From Anaerozeibacter sp031551775 (GTDB lineage Bacteria; Bacillota; Clostridia; Christensenellales; Aristaeellaceae), in assembly GCA_031551775.1 (NCBI GenBank), contig JAVBND010000030.1, forward strand, positions 1-64,000: 64,000 nt of DNA, written 5' to 3'. Shown here in pieces: positions 25,609 to 34,123 of the stretch. How positions within the stretch are numbered: position 1 is the stretch's first letter; the number at the start of each line of letters is the position of its first letter. The notes under the pieces are model-generated. The model was not told the origin of the DNA. It was given only the letters and a program-made list of their open reading frames with translations, and did not search any database. The position numbers and the translations under genes were made by a program.

Positions 25609-26464
25609 CGTACATGCGCATCCCGTGATGTTCGGCGAGATTTGCAGCGATGCCCGGCGCGTCGCTTTCAGGAAGCAAAACTTTGGCCTGTATAAATCAT
25701 CGCCCGTCCCGATGGAGCAGGTGATGGCCGTGATGGATCACGCGGGGCTTGACAAGGCCGTGATCCTTGCCGAGGACTATTCGCAGTCGATGGGTGAACC
25801 GATCGTCAGCAACGAAGAAATCCGCGCGATCATGGACGCCGTGCCGGACCGGTTCATTGGCTTTGCCAGCGTCGATCCGAGAATGGAGGACGCGGGGGAA
25901 AAGCTCGCGCGCGCGTTTGACGATTTGAAGCTTATGGGGCTCAAGCTCAACCTTTCACACCTTCAAATGTACCCGGACGACATGCGCCTTGAGCCGCTTT
26001 ACGCCATGTGCGCATCGCGCGGCCTTCCGGTGATGTTTCACGCGGGCTTTAGCTGGGAGCCGGATTCGCCCTCGAAGTACGGCCGCCCCATTCTCTATGA
26101 GGATGTGGCGATGGGGTATCCGGCGTTGCGCTTCTGCCTTGCGCACCTGGGTTGGCCGTGGGTGGACGAGACTTGTATGATGCTGCTCAAATACCCGAAT
26201 GTGTATACCGATACATCTACGGTGTACATGGACAGCCCGGCCAACTACTACGAGCAGATCTTCATGAAGAACATGGCGCCGGGCTGGCTTCAGAACAACC
26301 TAATGGACAAGGTGATGTACGGGTCGAACCTGCCGCGCTTTCGCCAGGTGCGCGCCAAGGCGGGGCTTGAAAAATTGGGCGTCCGGGGGGACGTGCTGGA
26401 TAAGATCCTGGGCGGCAACGCGAAAGTGTTCCTGGGAATGGAGGCGCGCGATTATGACGATTAA
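25598..26464 (+). CDS. Amidohydrolase_2 family metal-dependent hydrolase/decarboxylase
   Basis: A 288-residue TIM-barrel hydrolase of the ACMSD-like group. HAHP (6-9) is the N-terminal HxH metal site, VMFHAGFSW supplies the next His, and FCLAHLGWPWVDE is the third conserved stretch. The position normally occupied by the catalytic Asp (GSDxP) reads YGSNLPR, an Asn. This weakens a simple hydrolase call. The start is TTG 25598 with AAAGGAGA 8 bp upstream, overlapping the kinase stop by 11 bp. Confidence 0.83.
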   Translation: MIIDVHAHPVMFGEICSDARRVAFRKQNFGLYKSSPVPMEQVMAVMDHAGLDKAVILAEDYSQSMGEPIVSNEEIRAIMDAVPDRFIGFASVDPRMEDAGEKLARAFDDLKLMGLKLNLSHLQMYPDDMRLEPLYAMCASRGLPVMFHAGFSWEPDSPSKYGRPILYEDVAMGYPALRFCLAHLGWPWVDETCMMLLKYPNVYTDTSTVYMDSPANYYEQIFMKNMAPGWLQNNLMDKVMYGSNLPRFRQVRAKAGLEKLGVRGDVLDKILGGNAKVFLGMEARDYDD

Positions 26465-26885
26465 ATCCTATGTACACCAGTTGATGAGCCGGGAAGAATT
26501 TGAGATGGTCAAGATCACAAAGCAGGTCAATCAGGACGTGGCGGATTCGGGCGTGCAAAACGGTGTGGTGTTCGTCATCAGCCTGCATACGACCACCGGC
26601 ATCATGATCAACGAAAGCCTGCCCTGCGTTGAAAAAGACATCGAGCTGACGCTTGAGAGGCTGGTTCCCGCCGATTACCCATACGTTCATACGCACATGC
26701 TGCCCAGCTACGGCACCGCGAGCGGCAATTCGCCGGGGCACCTCAAATCCATGCTGTCGGGCAACCACTGCGTACTGCCGATTACCGACGGGCATGTGGC
26801 CGGCGGCCACGCGCAGGACGTCTATTTTGTCGAGTTTGACGGGCTTAAGCCCAGAAAATATACGGTTCAGGTCATGGGCGAATAG
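26454..26885 (+). CDS. YjbQ/UPF0047-family protein
   Basis: A 143-residue protein of the YjbQ (UPF0047) family, recognised by FVISLHTTTGIMINE, HTHMLPSYGTASGNSPGHLKSMLSG and QDVYFVEFDG. Some members have been reported to show thiamin-phosphate-synthase-like activity but the true role is unsettled. The conserved His and Glu residues are kept. ATG 26454 overlaps the amidohydrolase end by 11 bp with GGAGG upstream, so it is coupled to the catabolic genes. A specific role in this pathway would be new. Confidence 0.85.
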   Translation: MTIKSYVHQLMSREEFEMVKITKQVNQDVADSGVQNGVVFVISLHTTTGIMINESLPCVEKDIELTLERLVPADYPYVHTHMLPSYGTASGNSPGHLKSMLSGNHCVLPITDGHVAGGHAQDVYFVEFDGLKPRKYTVQVMGE

Positions 26886-26899
26886 GGAGGTTGATGTCA

Positions 26900-28966
26900 A
26901 TGGGTTACATGATCGGCGTGGACGTCGGCGGGACATTCACGGATTTTTCGGTTTTCAGGCAGGAGACAGGCAAGCTGTTCCATTTCAAGCACAGCTCGAC
27001 CAACCAGGATTCTTCCATCGCCATTGTGCGCGGCATTTTGGAAGTCCTCAAAATGGAGGGCGCGACCACGGCGGATGTCACCTATCTCGCCCACGGAACC
27101 ACGGTTTCGACAAACGCGCTGATTGAAAAGAAGGGCGCGCGCGTGGGCCTGATTACGACGGAAGGCTTCCCCGACATCATGGAAATCGGAATCCAGAAGC
27201 GCCCCTTTATGTATGACACGCTGGGGCAGAAGCCCGAACCGTTGCTCGTAAACGGCATGAACCGCGATGTACCGGAGCGCATCGGCCACGACGGCAGCGT
27301 GCTTACCCCGCTTGACGAAAATGAAGTGCGCAAGGTTGTGCGCCTGTTTCAAGAAAACGGCGTCAATTCCATCGCGGTCTCAACGCTCTTCTCCTTTATA
27401 AACCCCGCGCATGAAAAGCGCATCAAGGAAATCATTGAAGAGGAATACCCCGGGGTGTACACCTCGATTTCAAGTGAACTGGTGCCGGAATTTCGTGAGT
27501 ATTCCCGCACGAGCACCACGATCCTGAACGCGTACCTCGGTCCCGTCATGAAAAGCTACGTTGACAACTTCCAAAGCTCGGTCAAGAAGATCGGCGTAAC
27601 CGTCGAGCCCTATGTCACGCAATCCAACGGATCGATCATATCCATCAAGGAAACGATCGAATGCCCGATCAAGACCGCGGTTTCCGGTCCGTCCGCGGGC
27701 GTCATCGCCGCCGCGTACATCGGCCGGCAGTCGGGGTGCGACAAGGTCATCACCTTTGACATGGGCGGGACCAGCGCGGACATATCCCTGATCGAGAACC
27801 ATCAGGCCCAGGTTTCCAACGAACGGCTTGTGGAAGGCTATCCCGCCCGAATCCCGATGATCAACATCATCACCATCGGCGCGGGCGGCGGCTCGATTGC
27901 CAGGATAGACGAGGGCGGAATCATGAAGGTCGGTCCTGAATCGGCGGGCGCTACGCCCGGCCCGGCCTGTTACGGCCGAGGCGGCGTGCGTCCCACCGTG
28001 ACCGACGCGAACATTTTGCTCGGCAAGCTCAACCGGGAAAAAATACTCGGCGGGCGCATGGAAGTATACCTGGACAATGCCAAAGCGGCCATCACGCGCG
28101 AGCTGGCGGACAAGTCGGGCCTTGGCATCGAAGACGCGGCGAACGGCATCATCTCAGTCGTCAACGCCAACATGGTCCGCGCGATCCGATTGGTCTCCGT
28201 AGAGAAGGGCTACGACGTGCGCGAATTCAGTTTGATGGCCTTTGGCGGCGCGGGTCCGCTGCATGCCTGCGAAGTTGCGCAGGAGATGGGCATCACAAGC
28301 GTTTTGATTCCGCCGTCACCCGGCACGCTGTGCAGTCTCGGCTTGCTGCTCGCCGATACCCGCTTTGACTTCAGCCGGACCAAGATCATGGATGCGAGCG
28401 GGGAAAACCTCGTAATGGCCGAAGGATTGTTCCGCGATCTTGAGCTCGAAGGCGATCAAATGCTGACCAAGGAAGGCGTTGCCCAAGACTTGAGGGACTT
28501 TGAATGGGCGCTCGACATGCGTTACGACCGCCAGAACTACGAGATCACCGTACCGCTCAAGGACAGAAAACTCGATCCCGCGGCACTTGCGCAGGCTGTC
28601 GAGGACTTCCACGCGCTCCATAAGCGCGCATACGGCTACCGCAACGACGAAGGCCGGATCAAGCTGGTTTCCTTCCGCGTGTCCGCCGTCGGCACCATTG
28701 AAAAACCGAGCCTGCGTGAGCATCCGCTCGATCCCGACGCGCCATCTCCTCAACCATTTGCCAGGCGCAACGTGCTGTTCCAGGGGCGGAAGGACTACAT
28801 CGATACCGGCATCTACCGCCGTGAAGACTTCGTTCCGGGCGCTGTGCTGGCGGGTCCGGCGATCATTGAGCAGATGGACACCACCATCGTCATCCCGCCG
28901 GAGTGGACGGTTCATGCGGATGGTTTCTTCAATCTCAAAGTTGTGCATGGTGAGGTGAATCCATAA
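26900..28966 (+). CDS. HyuA-type ATP-dependent hydantoinase/oxoprolinase subunit A
   Basis: A 688-residue protein of the hydantoinase/oxoprolinase/acetone carboxylase family. The N-terminal IGVDVGGTFTDFSVF is the ASKHA-type ATP-binding phosphate loop; THGTTVSTNALIE, DMGGTSADIS and GAGGGSIARID...GPESAGATPGPACYGRGG follow. Known relatives use ATP to open five-membered cyclic amides (hydantoins, 5-oxoproline) or to carboxylate ketones, as a complex with HyuB. ATG 26900 is preferred: GGGAGG stands 9 bp upstream, too close to the ATG at 26894. The next gene overlaps by one base (TAATG). Confidence 0.92.
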   Translation: MGYMIGVDVGGTFTDFSVFRQETGKLFHFKHSSTNQDSSIAIVRGILEVLKMEGATTADVTYLAHGTTVSTNALIEKKGARVGLITTEGFPDIMEIGIQKRPFMYDTLGQKPEPLLVNGMNRDVPERIGHDGSVLTPLDENEVRKVVRLFQENGVNSIAVSTLFSFINPAHEKRIKEIIEEEYPGVYTSISSELVPEFREYSRTSTTILNAYLGPVMKSYVDNFQSSVKKIGVTVEPYVTQSNGSIISIKETIECPIKTAVSGPSAGVIAAAYIGRQSGCDKVITFDMGGTSADISLIENHQAQVSNERLVEGYPARIPMINIITIGAGGGSIARIDEGGIMKVGPESAGATPGPACYGRGGVRPTVTDANILLGKLNREKILGGRMEVYLDNAKAAITRELADKSGLGIEDAANGIISVVNANMVRAIRLVSVEKGYDVREFSLMAFGGAGPLHACEVAQEMGITSVLIPPSPGTLCSLGLLLADTRFDFSRTKIMDASGENLVMAEGLFRDLELEGDQMLTKEGVAQDLRDFEWALDMRYDRQNYEITVPLKDRKLDPAALAQAVEDFHALHKRAYGYRNDEGRIKLVSFRVSAVGTIEKPSLREHPLDPDAPSPQPFARRNVLFQGRKDYIDTGIYRREDFVPGAVLAGPAIIEQMDTTIVIPPEWTVHADGFFNLKVVHGEVNP

Positions 28967-30696
28967 TGTCTATAAAAAGAGCCGATCCCGTAACCGTCGA
29001 GGTGGTTCGAAATCTCCTGATGTCCATTGCCGATGAAACCAACACCGTCATCATCAAGAGCGCCTTTTCCACCAACATCAAGGAACGCCGCGACAACACC
29101 ACCGCCATCATGGACCCGGACGGCAACGTCGTGGTGCAAGTTGAATCCTCCTTGCCCGCGCTGCTCGCCGCGCTGCTCTACGGCGCGAGGAGCGTGCGCG
29201 CGCAGTACGCGCTTTCTAACATCCATCCGGGCGACATGTTCATCGTCAACGATCCCTACAACGGCGGCGGCAACCACATGCCGGATATCTCGGTGCTTGC
29301 GCCCGCGTTTGTGGACGGCATGCTGATCGGTTGGGTCGGCAACACCGCGCACCACTCCGACATCGGAGGCAAGGTGCCCGGTTCGACATCCGGCGACGCC
29401 GACAGCACCTTCCAGGAGGGCATTCGCATTCCGGTCATCAAAATTGTGAAGGACGGCCAACTCAACGACGACGTGATGAAACTCCTTTTGAACAACACGC
29501 GCACGCCCGATGAGCGCCGGGGCGATTTGACCGCGCAGATTTCAGCCAACCTGATCGGCTGCCAGAAGCTTATGGCGGCGTATGAAAAGTATCGGGATAC
29601 GCTGCTTGTTTGCATGGATGAGATGCTTAACTACACCGAGCGCCTGATGAAGGCGGCGATTGCCAAGATCCCGGACGGCACGTACGAATATGTGGACTAT
29701 GTGGACGGTTGCGGCGAGCGCTACCCCGACCCCATCAACATCAACGTCGCAATCACCGTCGCGGGCGAGGACATGACCATCGATTTCACCGGTACGCACA
29801 GTGAGGTGGAAGCGCCCATCAACATTCCCTATCCGATGATGGTCGGCTGTGTGCTGTTTTGCATGAAGGCGCTGGTCAACCCGGACATGCCCACCAATTG
29901 GGGCATCGTAAAGCCCATTCGGATCATCGCGCCCAAGGGCTGCCTGGTGAACCCCACCGAGCCGCACGCCGTGGGCCTCACCATCGATGCGGCGCAGCGC
30001 TTGCCGGACGCGATCTTTGGGGCCTTGAACCCCATTTTGCCGGAGCGCGCGCTGGCGGCTTCGAACGGCGCGTGCACGAGCGCGATCTTCTTTGGCAAGA
30101 CGAGCGGAAACGGCCGCGACCAATACTTCATCTTCCATGAGTCGATTGCCGGCGGCGCGGGCGCAAGCCACATCCACGACGGCCTGAGCGGCGTGCAGGT
30201 CTACCTGACCAACACCTCAAACATGCCCATCGAGGCAACTGAGACCGAGTTCCCCGCCGTGCGCCTCAAGACCTACAAGCTGCGCACCGATTCATGCGGC
30301 GCGGGCGAATATCGCGGCGGGTGCGGGATTTGGCGCGAATATCAAATCGTGGGCGACGACGTAAAGTGCAACTGCTTTGGCGACCGGCAGCGCTTCCGGC
30401 CATGGGGCATGGAGGGCGGCCTGGACGGCGAGCCGGGCGCGTTCTTCCACATCAGCGCCGAGACCGGCGAAATCAAGCGCCTGTCCGCCAAGACGACCGG
30501 ATATCCGCTTAAGAAGGGGGACATCATTCGCGTGTTTACGCCGGGCGCGGGCGGTGTCGGCGATCCGAAGAAGCGCGCCGGCGAGAAGGTCCTGGCCGAT
30601 GTGATTGCGCGCAAGATCAGTCCCGACGCGGCGGAAACGCTCTACGGCGTGAAGGTGCGAAAGACCCAAAACGGTTCTTATGAACTTGTGGGCTGA
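28966..30696 (+). CDS. HyuB-type hydantoinase/oxoprolinase subunit B
   Basis: A 576-residue partner of HyuA: DPVTVEVVRNLLMSIADE at the start, GDMFIVNDPYNGGGNHMPDI (about 88-107), GWVGNTAHHSDIGGKVPGS and EFPAVRLKTYKLRTDSCGAGEYRGG are family hallmarks. The HH...D stretch corresponds to the metal site of related subunits. Full length and intact. It is translationally coupled to HyuA. Confidence 0.92.
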   Translation: MSIKRADPVTVEVVRNLLMSIADETNTVIIKSAFSTNIKERRDNTTAIMDPDGNVVVQVESSLPALLAALLYGARSVRAQYALSNIHPGDMFIVNDPYNGGGNHMPDISVLAPAFVDGMLIGWVGNTAHHSDIGGKVPGSTSGDADSTFQEGIRIPVIKIVKDGQLNDDVMKLLLNNTRTPDERRGDLTAQISANLIGCQKLMAAYEKYRDTLLVCMDEMLNYTERLMKAAIAKIPDGTYEYVDYVDGCGERYPDPININVAITVAGEDMTIDFTGTHSEVEAPINIPYPMMVGCVLFCMKALVNPDMPTNWGIVKPIRIIAPKGCLVNPTEPHAVGLTIDAAQRLPDAIFGALNPILPERALAASNGACTSAIFFGKTSGNGRDQYFIFHESIAGGAGASHIHDGLSGVQVYLTNTSNMPIEATETEFPAVRLKTYKLRTDSCGAGEYRGGCGIWREYQIVGDDVKCNCFGDRQRFRPWGMEGGLDGEPGAFFHISAETGEIKRLSAKTTGYPLKKGDIIRVFTPGAGGVGDPKKRAGEKVLADVIARKISPDAAETLYGVKVRKTQNGSYELVG

Positions 30697-30711
30697 GAAA
30701 GGAAGATTACC

Positions 30712-31692
30712 GTGCAAAAAGAGATCGTCAACCTGATTCAAAAGTGCAAAGAATACATCGACAAGAACGGCAAACTGCGCTCCGTGTACTTTGTAGCCTG
30801 CGGCGGTTCCTGGGCGTCCCAGTGCTGCGGATTCATGCTGCTTGAAAATCAGAACGCGCTGGGGCTTGCGACGGGGCACGTCAACAGCAACGAATTTGTG
30901 CATTCGATGCCCAGAACGGTGAACCGGAACTCCGTCGTCATCGTCACCTCCATGAAGGCAACGGCGGAATCGGTTGAGGCGCTCACCGCTGCCAAGGCGG
31001 CGGGCGCGTACACCATTGCCATCACCGGCGGTCCGACCACGCTGATGGCCGAGACCGCCGACGGATTCGTCGTCTACACGCATTCTGAAAACTGGACCTG
31101 CGCGATGCACAGCCAGGCGATGTCCGTGCGCATTGCCGCCGAGATCCTCAATCAGTTTGACACCTTCGGGAAGTATGGCGCAACCATAGAAGCGCTTGAC
31201 TCGCTCAATGAGCGCTATGAGGCTGTGCGCCAGCGGAACCTGACCCGCGCCATCCGCTTCGCGCTCGATTACAAAGATGAAAAGCTGTTCCACATCTTCT
31301 CCTGCGGCGCGATGTATGGCGCGGGCTATGGCGCGGCATACTGCCACTTGATGGAGATGCAGCAGCTGAACGCCATTCCGGTCAACAGCTCGGAATACTT
31401 CCACGGTATTTTTGAATCGACTGTGCCTGAATTGCCGAGCGTAATCTTCATGAACCTCGGCAGTGCCCGGGAACTCGACGAGCGCGCGCTCAAATTCCTC
31501 AAGCAGTTTTCAAACCGGCTTGTGATTCTGGACGCGGCGGAATTTGGGCTTGACGATGTAGACGCGGGGATCGTGGAGTACATTGCGCCGCTGATTACGT
31601 CTCCGCTGTTTCGCATGTATGTGGAGAAGCTATCCGTCGAGCGCAAGCACCCCATGCAGCTCAGGCGCTATATGTGGAAGTTTGATTATTAA
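30712..31692 (+). CDS. SIS-domain sugar deglycase/isomerase, FrlB-like
   Basis: A 326-residue double-SIS protein. SVYFVACGGSWASQ and SVVIVTSMKATAESVEAL mark the first SIS domain; SSEYFHGIFE matches the conserved Glu/His loop of FrlB-type fructosamine-6-phosphate deglycases (SGEFRHGPLE in FrlB), and the C-terminus HPMQLRRYMWKFDY resembles the FrlB tail. Predicted reaction: splitting a phosphorylated Amadori-type compound into sugar phosphate and amine. A generic phosphosugar isomerase is the alternative. Start GTG 30712, with GAAAGGAAG upstream, 15 bp after HyuB. Confidence 0.83.
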   Translation: MQKEIVNLIQKCKEYIDKNGKLRSVYFVACGGSWASQCCGFMLLENQNALGLATGHVNSNEFVHSMPRTVNRNSVVIVTSMKATAESVEALTAAKAAGAYTIAITGGPTTLMAETADGFVVYTHSENWTCAMHSQAMSVRIAAEILNQFDTFGKYGATIEALDSLNERYEAVRQRNLTRAIRFALDYKDEKLFHIFSCGAMYGAGYGAAYCHLMEMQQLNAIPVNSSEYFHGIFESTVPELPSVIFMNLGSARELDERALKFLKQFSNRLVILDAAEFGLDDVDAGIVEYIAPLITSPLFRMYVEKLSVERKHPMQLRRYMWKFDY

Positions 31693-31727
31693 AAAACCGA
31701 AAATACATTATGCATGCTGTTCATTCT

Positions 31728-31752
31728 CATAATCTTATGATATAATGTTATA
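31728..31752 (+). promoter_or_regulatory. GntR gene promoter with two operator copies
   Basis: CATAATCTTATG (31728-31739) and TATAATGTTATA (31741-31752) both fit YATAATNTTATR. TATAAT at 31741-31746 preceded by TG forms an extended -10 (TGATATAAT) with a poor -35. The operator overlies the -10 exactly as at 18198, which argues for autoregulation by the adjacent GntR. Confidence 0.75.
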
Positions 31753-31811
31753 GAACATTGTATATTCTCTCTTGCGGGACAGTATATCGTGTGCAGTTGG
31801 GAGGATACGGC

Positions 31812-32546
31812 ATGGTCAATATTGAGAGCGCAGTCCCCTTCTACGCGCAGGTCAAGGAGGACCTCCTGCGTAAGATTCAAAGCGGGGAATTGCGGCCCGG
31901 CTGCCGTATTCCGTCTGAAAAGGAATTGACTGAAACCTACGGTGTCAGCATCATCACAATCCGAAGGGCGGTTTCGGAACTGGTGGAGGAGAAGGTACTC
32001 GAGCGCAAGCAGGGCAAGGGCACGTTTTTGCTGCCGCGCAGTTTTCGGCGCACCTTTAAGTCCGGCGCGGTAGGTTTTTCCGAGATTTGCCAGGCGAACG
32101 GAATGCAGGTAGCGACGCGCGTGCTGCTCGCCGAGGTTATAAAAGATCCGCCGCTGGAGGTTTTGAAGGGCTTGGAGCTTCCGGCGGGCTCGGCGGTCGT
32201 GTGCATCAAGCGCGTGCGCTACGCGGATGATCAACCGGTCGTCATCGAAACCACGTATTTTCCGCTGCACTTTGCGTACTTGCTGGACGCGGATTTGAAC
32301 CACGCGTCGCTCTACCGAATGCTTCAGGAGCATGAAAAAGACCTGCGCCTGATTACGCAGCTGGGTATGCGCGAGATTCGGCTGGTCACGGCGGACAAGC
32401 CCACGGCGGAATTGCTGGGCGTGAAGCCGGGCAGCGTGCTCTTGTCGAGCAAGGCGGTCGTGTTTGATGAAACGACGGGCAAGCCGGTGCACACATCCCT
32501 GCACATCGGCTACGCCCAAAAGTACAATTTCACAATGCTGGTTTAG
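31812..32546 (+). CDS. GntR/HutC-family regulator with UTRA domain
   Basis: A 244-residue regulator. Residues 5-72 form the winged helix (PFYAQVKEDLLRKIQSGEL, then GVSIITIRRAVSELVEEKVLER and GKGTFLLP); 85-235 are the UTRA ligand-binding domain. Such proteins usually sense a phosphorylated sugar or amine. I chose ATG 31812 (GGGAGG 7 bp upstream); an earlier in-frame start would sit almost at the transcription start. It closes the cluster and probably represses both 18175 and its own promoter. Confidence 0.92.
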   Translation: MVNIESAVPFYAQVKEDLLRKIQSGELRPGCRIPSEKELTETYGVSIITIRRAVSELVEEKVLERKQGKGTFLLPRSFRRTFKSGAVGFSEICQANGMQVATRVLLAEVIKDPPLEVLKGLELPAGSAVVCIKRVRYADDQPVVIETTYFPLHFAYLLDADLNHASLYRMLQEHEKDLRLITQLGMREIRLVTADKPTAELLGVKPGSVLLSSKAVVFDETTGKPVHTSLHIGYAQKYNFTMLV

Positions 32547-32561
32547 AGTCTGTTGAGAAAG

Positions 32562-32600
32562 CGGCGGTCGTCCGGATGGATTCCGGTCGGCCGCCGTTTT
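32562..32600. terminator. Bidirectional terminator between GntR and pgsW
   Basis: CGGCGG (32562-32567) pairs with CCGCCG (32591-32596), with an inner CCGG/CCGG stem, followed by TTTT on the plus strand and an AAA-rich run on the other side. It separates convergent genes. Confidence 0.75.
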
Positions 32601-32624
32601 GGTGCAATCGAAATGGGAGAATTG

Positions 32625-33692
32625 TCAGCGAAAGCGCCGCCGCCCAAGCGCGAGCGTAACAAACGCCAACAAAACGGAGACAAACAAGATTCCCTTGTGG
32701 TAGCGCGTTTCAAGGTAGACGCCGCCTTGACCGGGGCTGGGCAAAGGAGACGGGTCAACCGGCAGTCCGTTGTCAATGCACAGCTGGCTCACGTTGAGCA
32801 TGTTGATGACCGGCACGCCCCGGGCGGCGTACTCGTACATCAGTCCGCGGTTGGGCGTGGTTGGAATGGCGGGCGGATTGGTCACCAGGCCGTTTGGGAA
32901 GGCCAGCGTATAGCTGCTGGAACCGCTGTTGGCGCTGGCGCCGCCCACGTTGACAAAGCACTTGATGTTTGGACCAAAGAGTTCAAGGCGGCGCGCGATG
33001 CTCTCTTCTAGCGTTGGAAGATCGATGAATTCCACGCCTTCGTCCATCGCCAGGGCGCGGATGATGTCCCGGGCATCGTCATAGAGCGCGCTTTCGCCAT
33101 GGTCGTCGTTGCCGCCGGGCGACGTGGCGAGCAGTTGATATTCGGCTAAGCCCCGCTCGCGCAGGACGCGAAACATCTTGGGGAGGGGGAGCTCAGGGCG
33201 CGTCGCTCCGTACATGGAAGCGCCATAGGAGGCGATTACGCGCACGTCAAGCTTCATTTCATTGGCGGCTGCCAGCGTGGCCAAGGCAAGACCCGGAAAC
33301 GAGCCGCTGGCGCCGACGGCCACTTGGTCGCCCGCTTTAAGGCCCGCTTCATCAAAATACTTGACCAGAAGGGCGGCAAAATTGGGGTTGAGGGCTGAGC
33401 GCTTGGCTTCGATGTGTCCAAGCGTCGTTGTGAGAGGGGTAAACTCCGGGCCGATCAGCCCGGTCTGGTTGATGTCCTCATAAAGGATTTCGATCTCCTC
33501 TTGCCGTACGCAATCAAACAGCGCCTCCTCGGCCTGCGCCATCCTGTGCGCGGCGGCCAATTGAACCAAGGCATGGGAGGACTTCTCCTGCACGTGAAAA
33601 TGGGCGCTTAGTTGGGTTCCGGCAATCAATACTGACGCCGCCGCGATCAGGTAGGGGAGTGCGATTTTCCCCGGGCTGAACGCGCGCTTCAT
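32625..33692 (-). CDS. pgsW: Poly-gamma-glutamate system protein PgsW
   Basis: A 355-residue membrane-anchored protein of the PgsW type, known as a companion of PgsB/PgsC in non-Bacillus clusters. It has an N-terminal span (about 10-30), a large extracytoplasmic domain (AGDQVAVGASGSFPGLALATLAAA, ATSPGGNDDHGESALYDDARD, FVNVGGASANSG) and a C-terminal span (about 335-350). The start overlaps pgsC by 4 bp. The biochemical role is not established to my knowledge. It replaces the PgsA/CapA component, which is absent here. Confidence 0.83.
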   Translation of the reverse strand: MKRAFSPGKIALPYLIAAASVLIAGTQLSAHFHVQEKSSHALVQLAAAHRMAQAEEALFDCVRQEEIEILYEDINQTGLIGPEFTPLTTTLGHIEAKRSALNPNFAALLVKYFDEAGLKAGDQVAVGASGSFPGLALATLAAANEMKLDVRVIASYGASMYGATRPELPLPKMFRVLRERGLAEYQLLATSPGGNDDHGESALYDDARDIIRALAMDEGVEFIDLPTLEESIARRLELFGPNIKCFVNVGGASANSGSSSYTLAFPNGLVTNPPAIPTTPNRGLMYEYAARGVPVINMLNVSQLCIDNGLPVDPSPLPSPGQGGVYLETRYHKGILFVSVLLAFVTLALGRRRFR

Positions 33693-34123
33693 CCAAACAC
33701 CCCCAGCATCAGCACCGCGCGCACGATAAACGTGATCACAAGCACCATGGCAAACGTCTTGGCCACACCTTGCTTGAGCATATCATTTGCGACGAGGCCG
33801 GGGACGATATAGCCGATGATCCGAAAATCCTGCGGGATGGCGCTCAAGTAATAGAACATCTTGCCGATTGTCCAGGTTCCGATTAAACTGAGCAGCATGG
33901 TGACCATGAAACGACGGGAACCGTATATGATGATGAAGCGGCTGAGCAGACGGGTCAAAAGGTATACGACCAGCGAAAGAAACAGCGTTGAAACAAGGCG
34001 GTACGGCTGGTCGGCAAACAGGGCCAGATAACCGGCGCTGACCAGTCCGCCTGTACCGAGGCCAAGCAGCTCAGTGCTCAGGAATCCGAGGATCACGCTC
34101 AAACCGATTGCTGCTTGCTGCAT
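33689..34123 (-). CDS. pgsC: PgsC/CapC poly-gamma-glutamate synthesis membrane protein
   Basis: A 144-residue integral membrane protein with four to five spans (IGLSVILGFLSTELLGLGTGGLVSAGYLALF at the start; RLVSTLFLSLVVYLL). It is the membrane partner of the PgsB ligase and probably forms the polymer channel. It overlaps pgsB by 25 bp and pgsW by 4 bp, so the three are made together. Confidence 0.92.
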   Translation of the reverse strand: MQQAAIGLSVILGFLSTELLGLGTGGLVSAGYLALFADQPYRLVSTLFLSLVVYLLTRLLSRFIIIYGSRRFMVTMLLSLIGTWTIGKMFYYLSAIPQDFRIIGYIVPGLVANDMLKQGVAKTFAMVLVITFIVRAVLMLGVFG

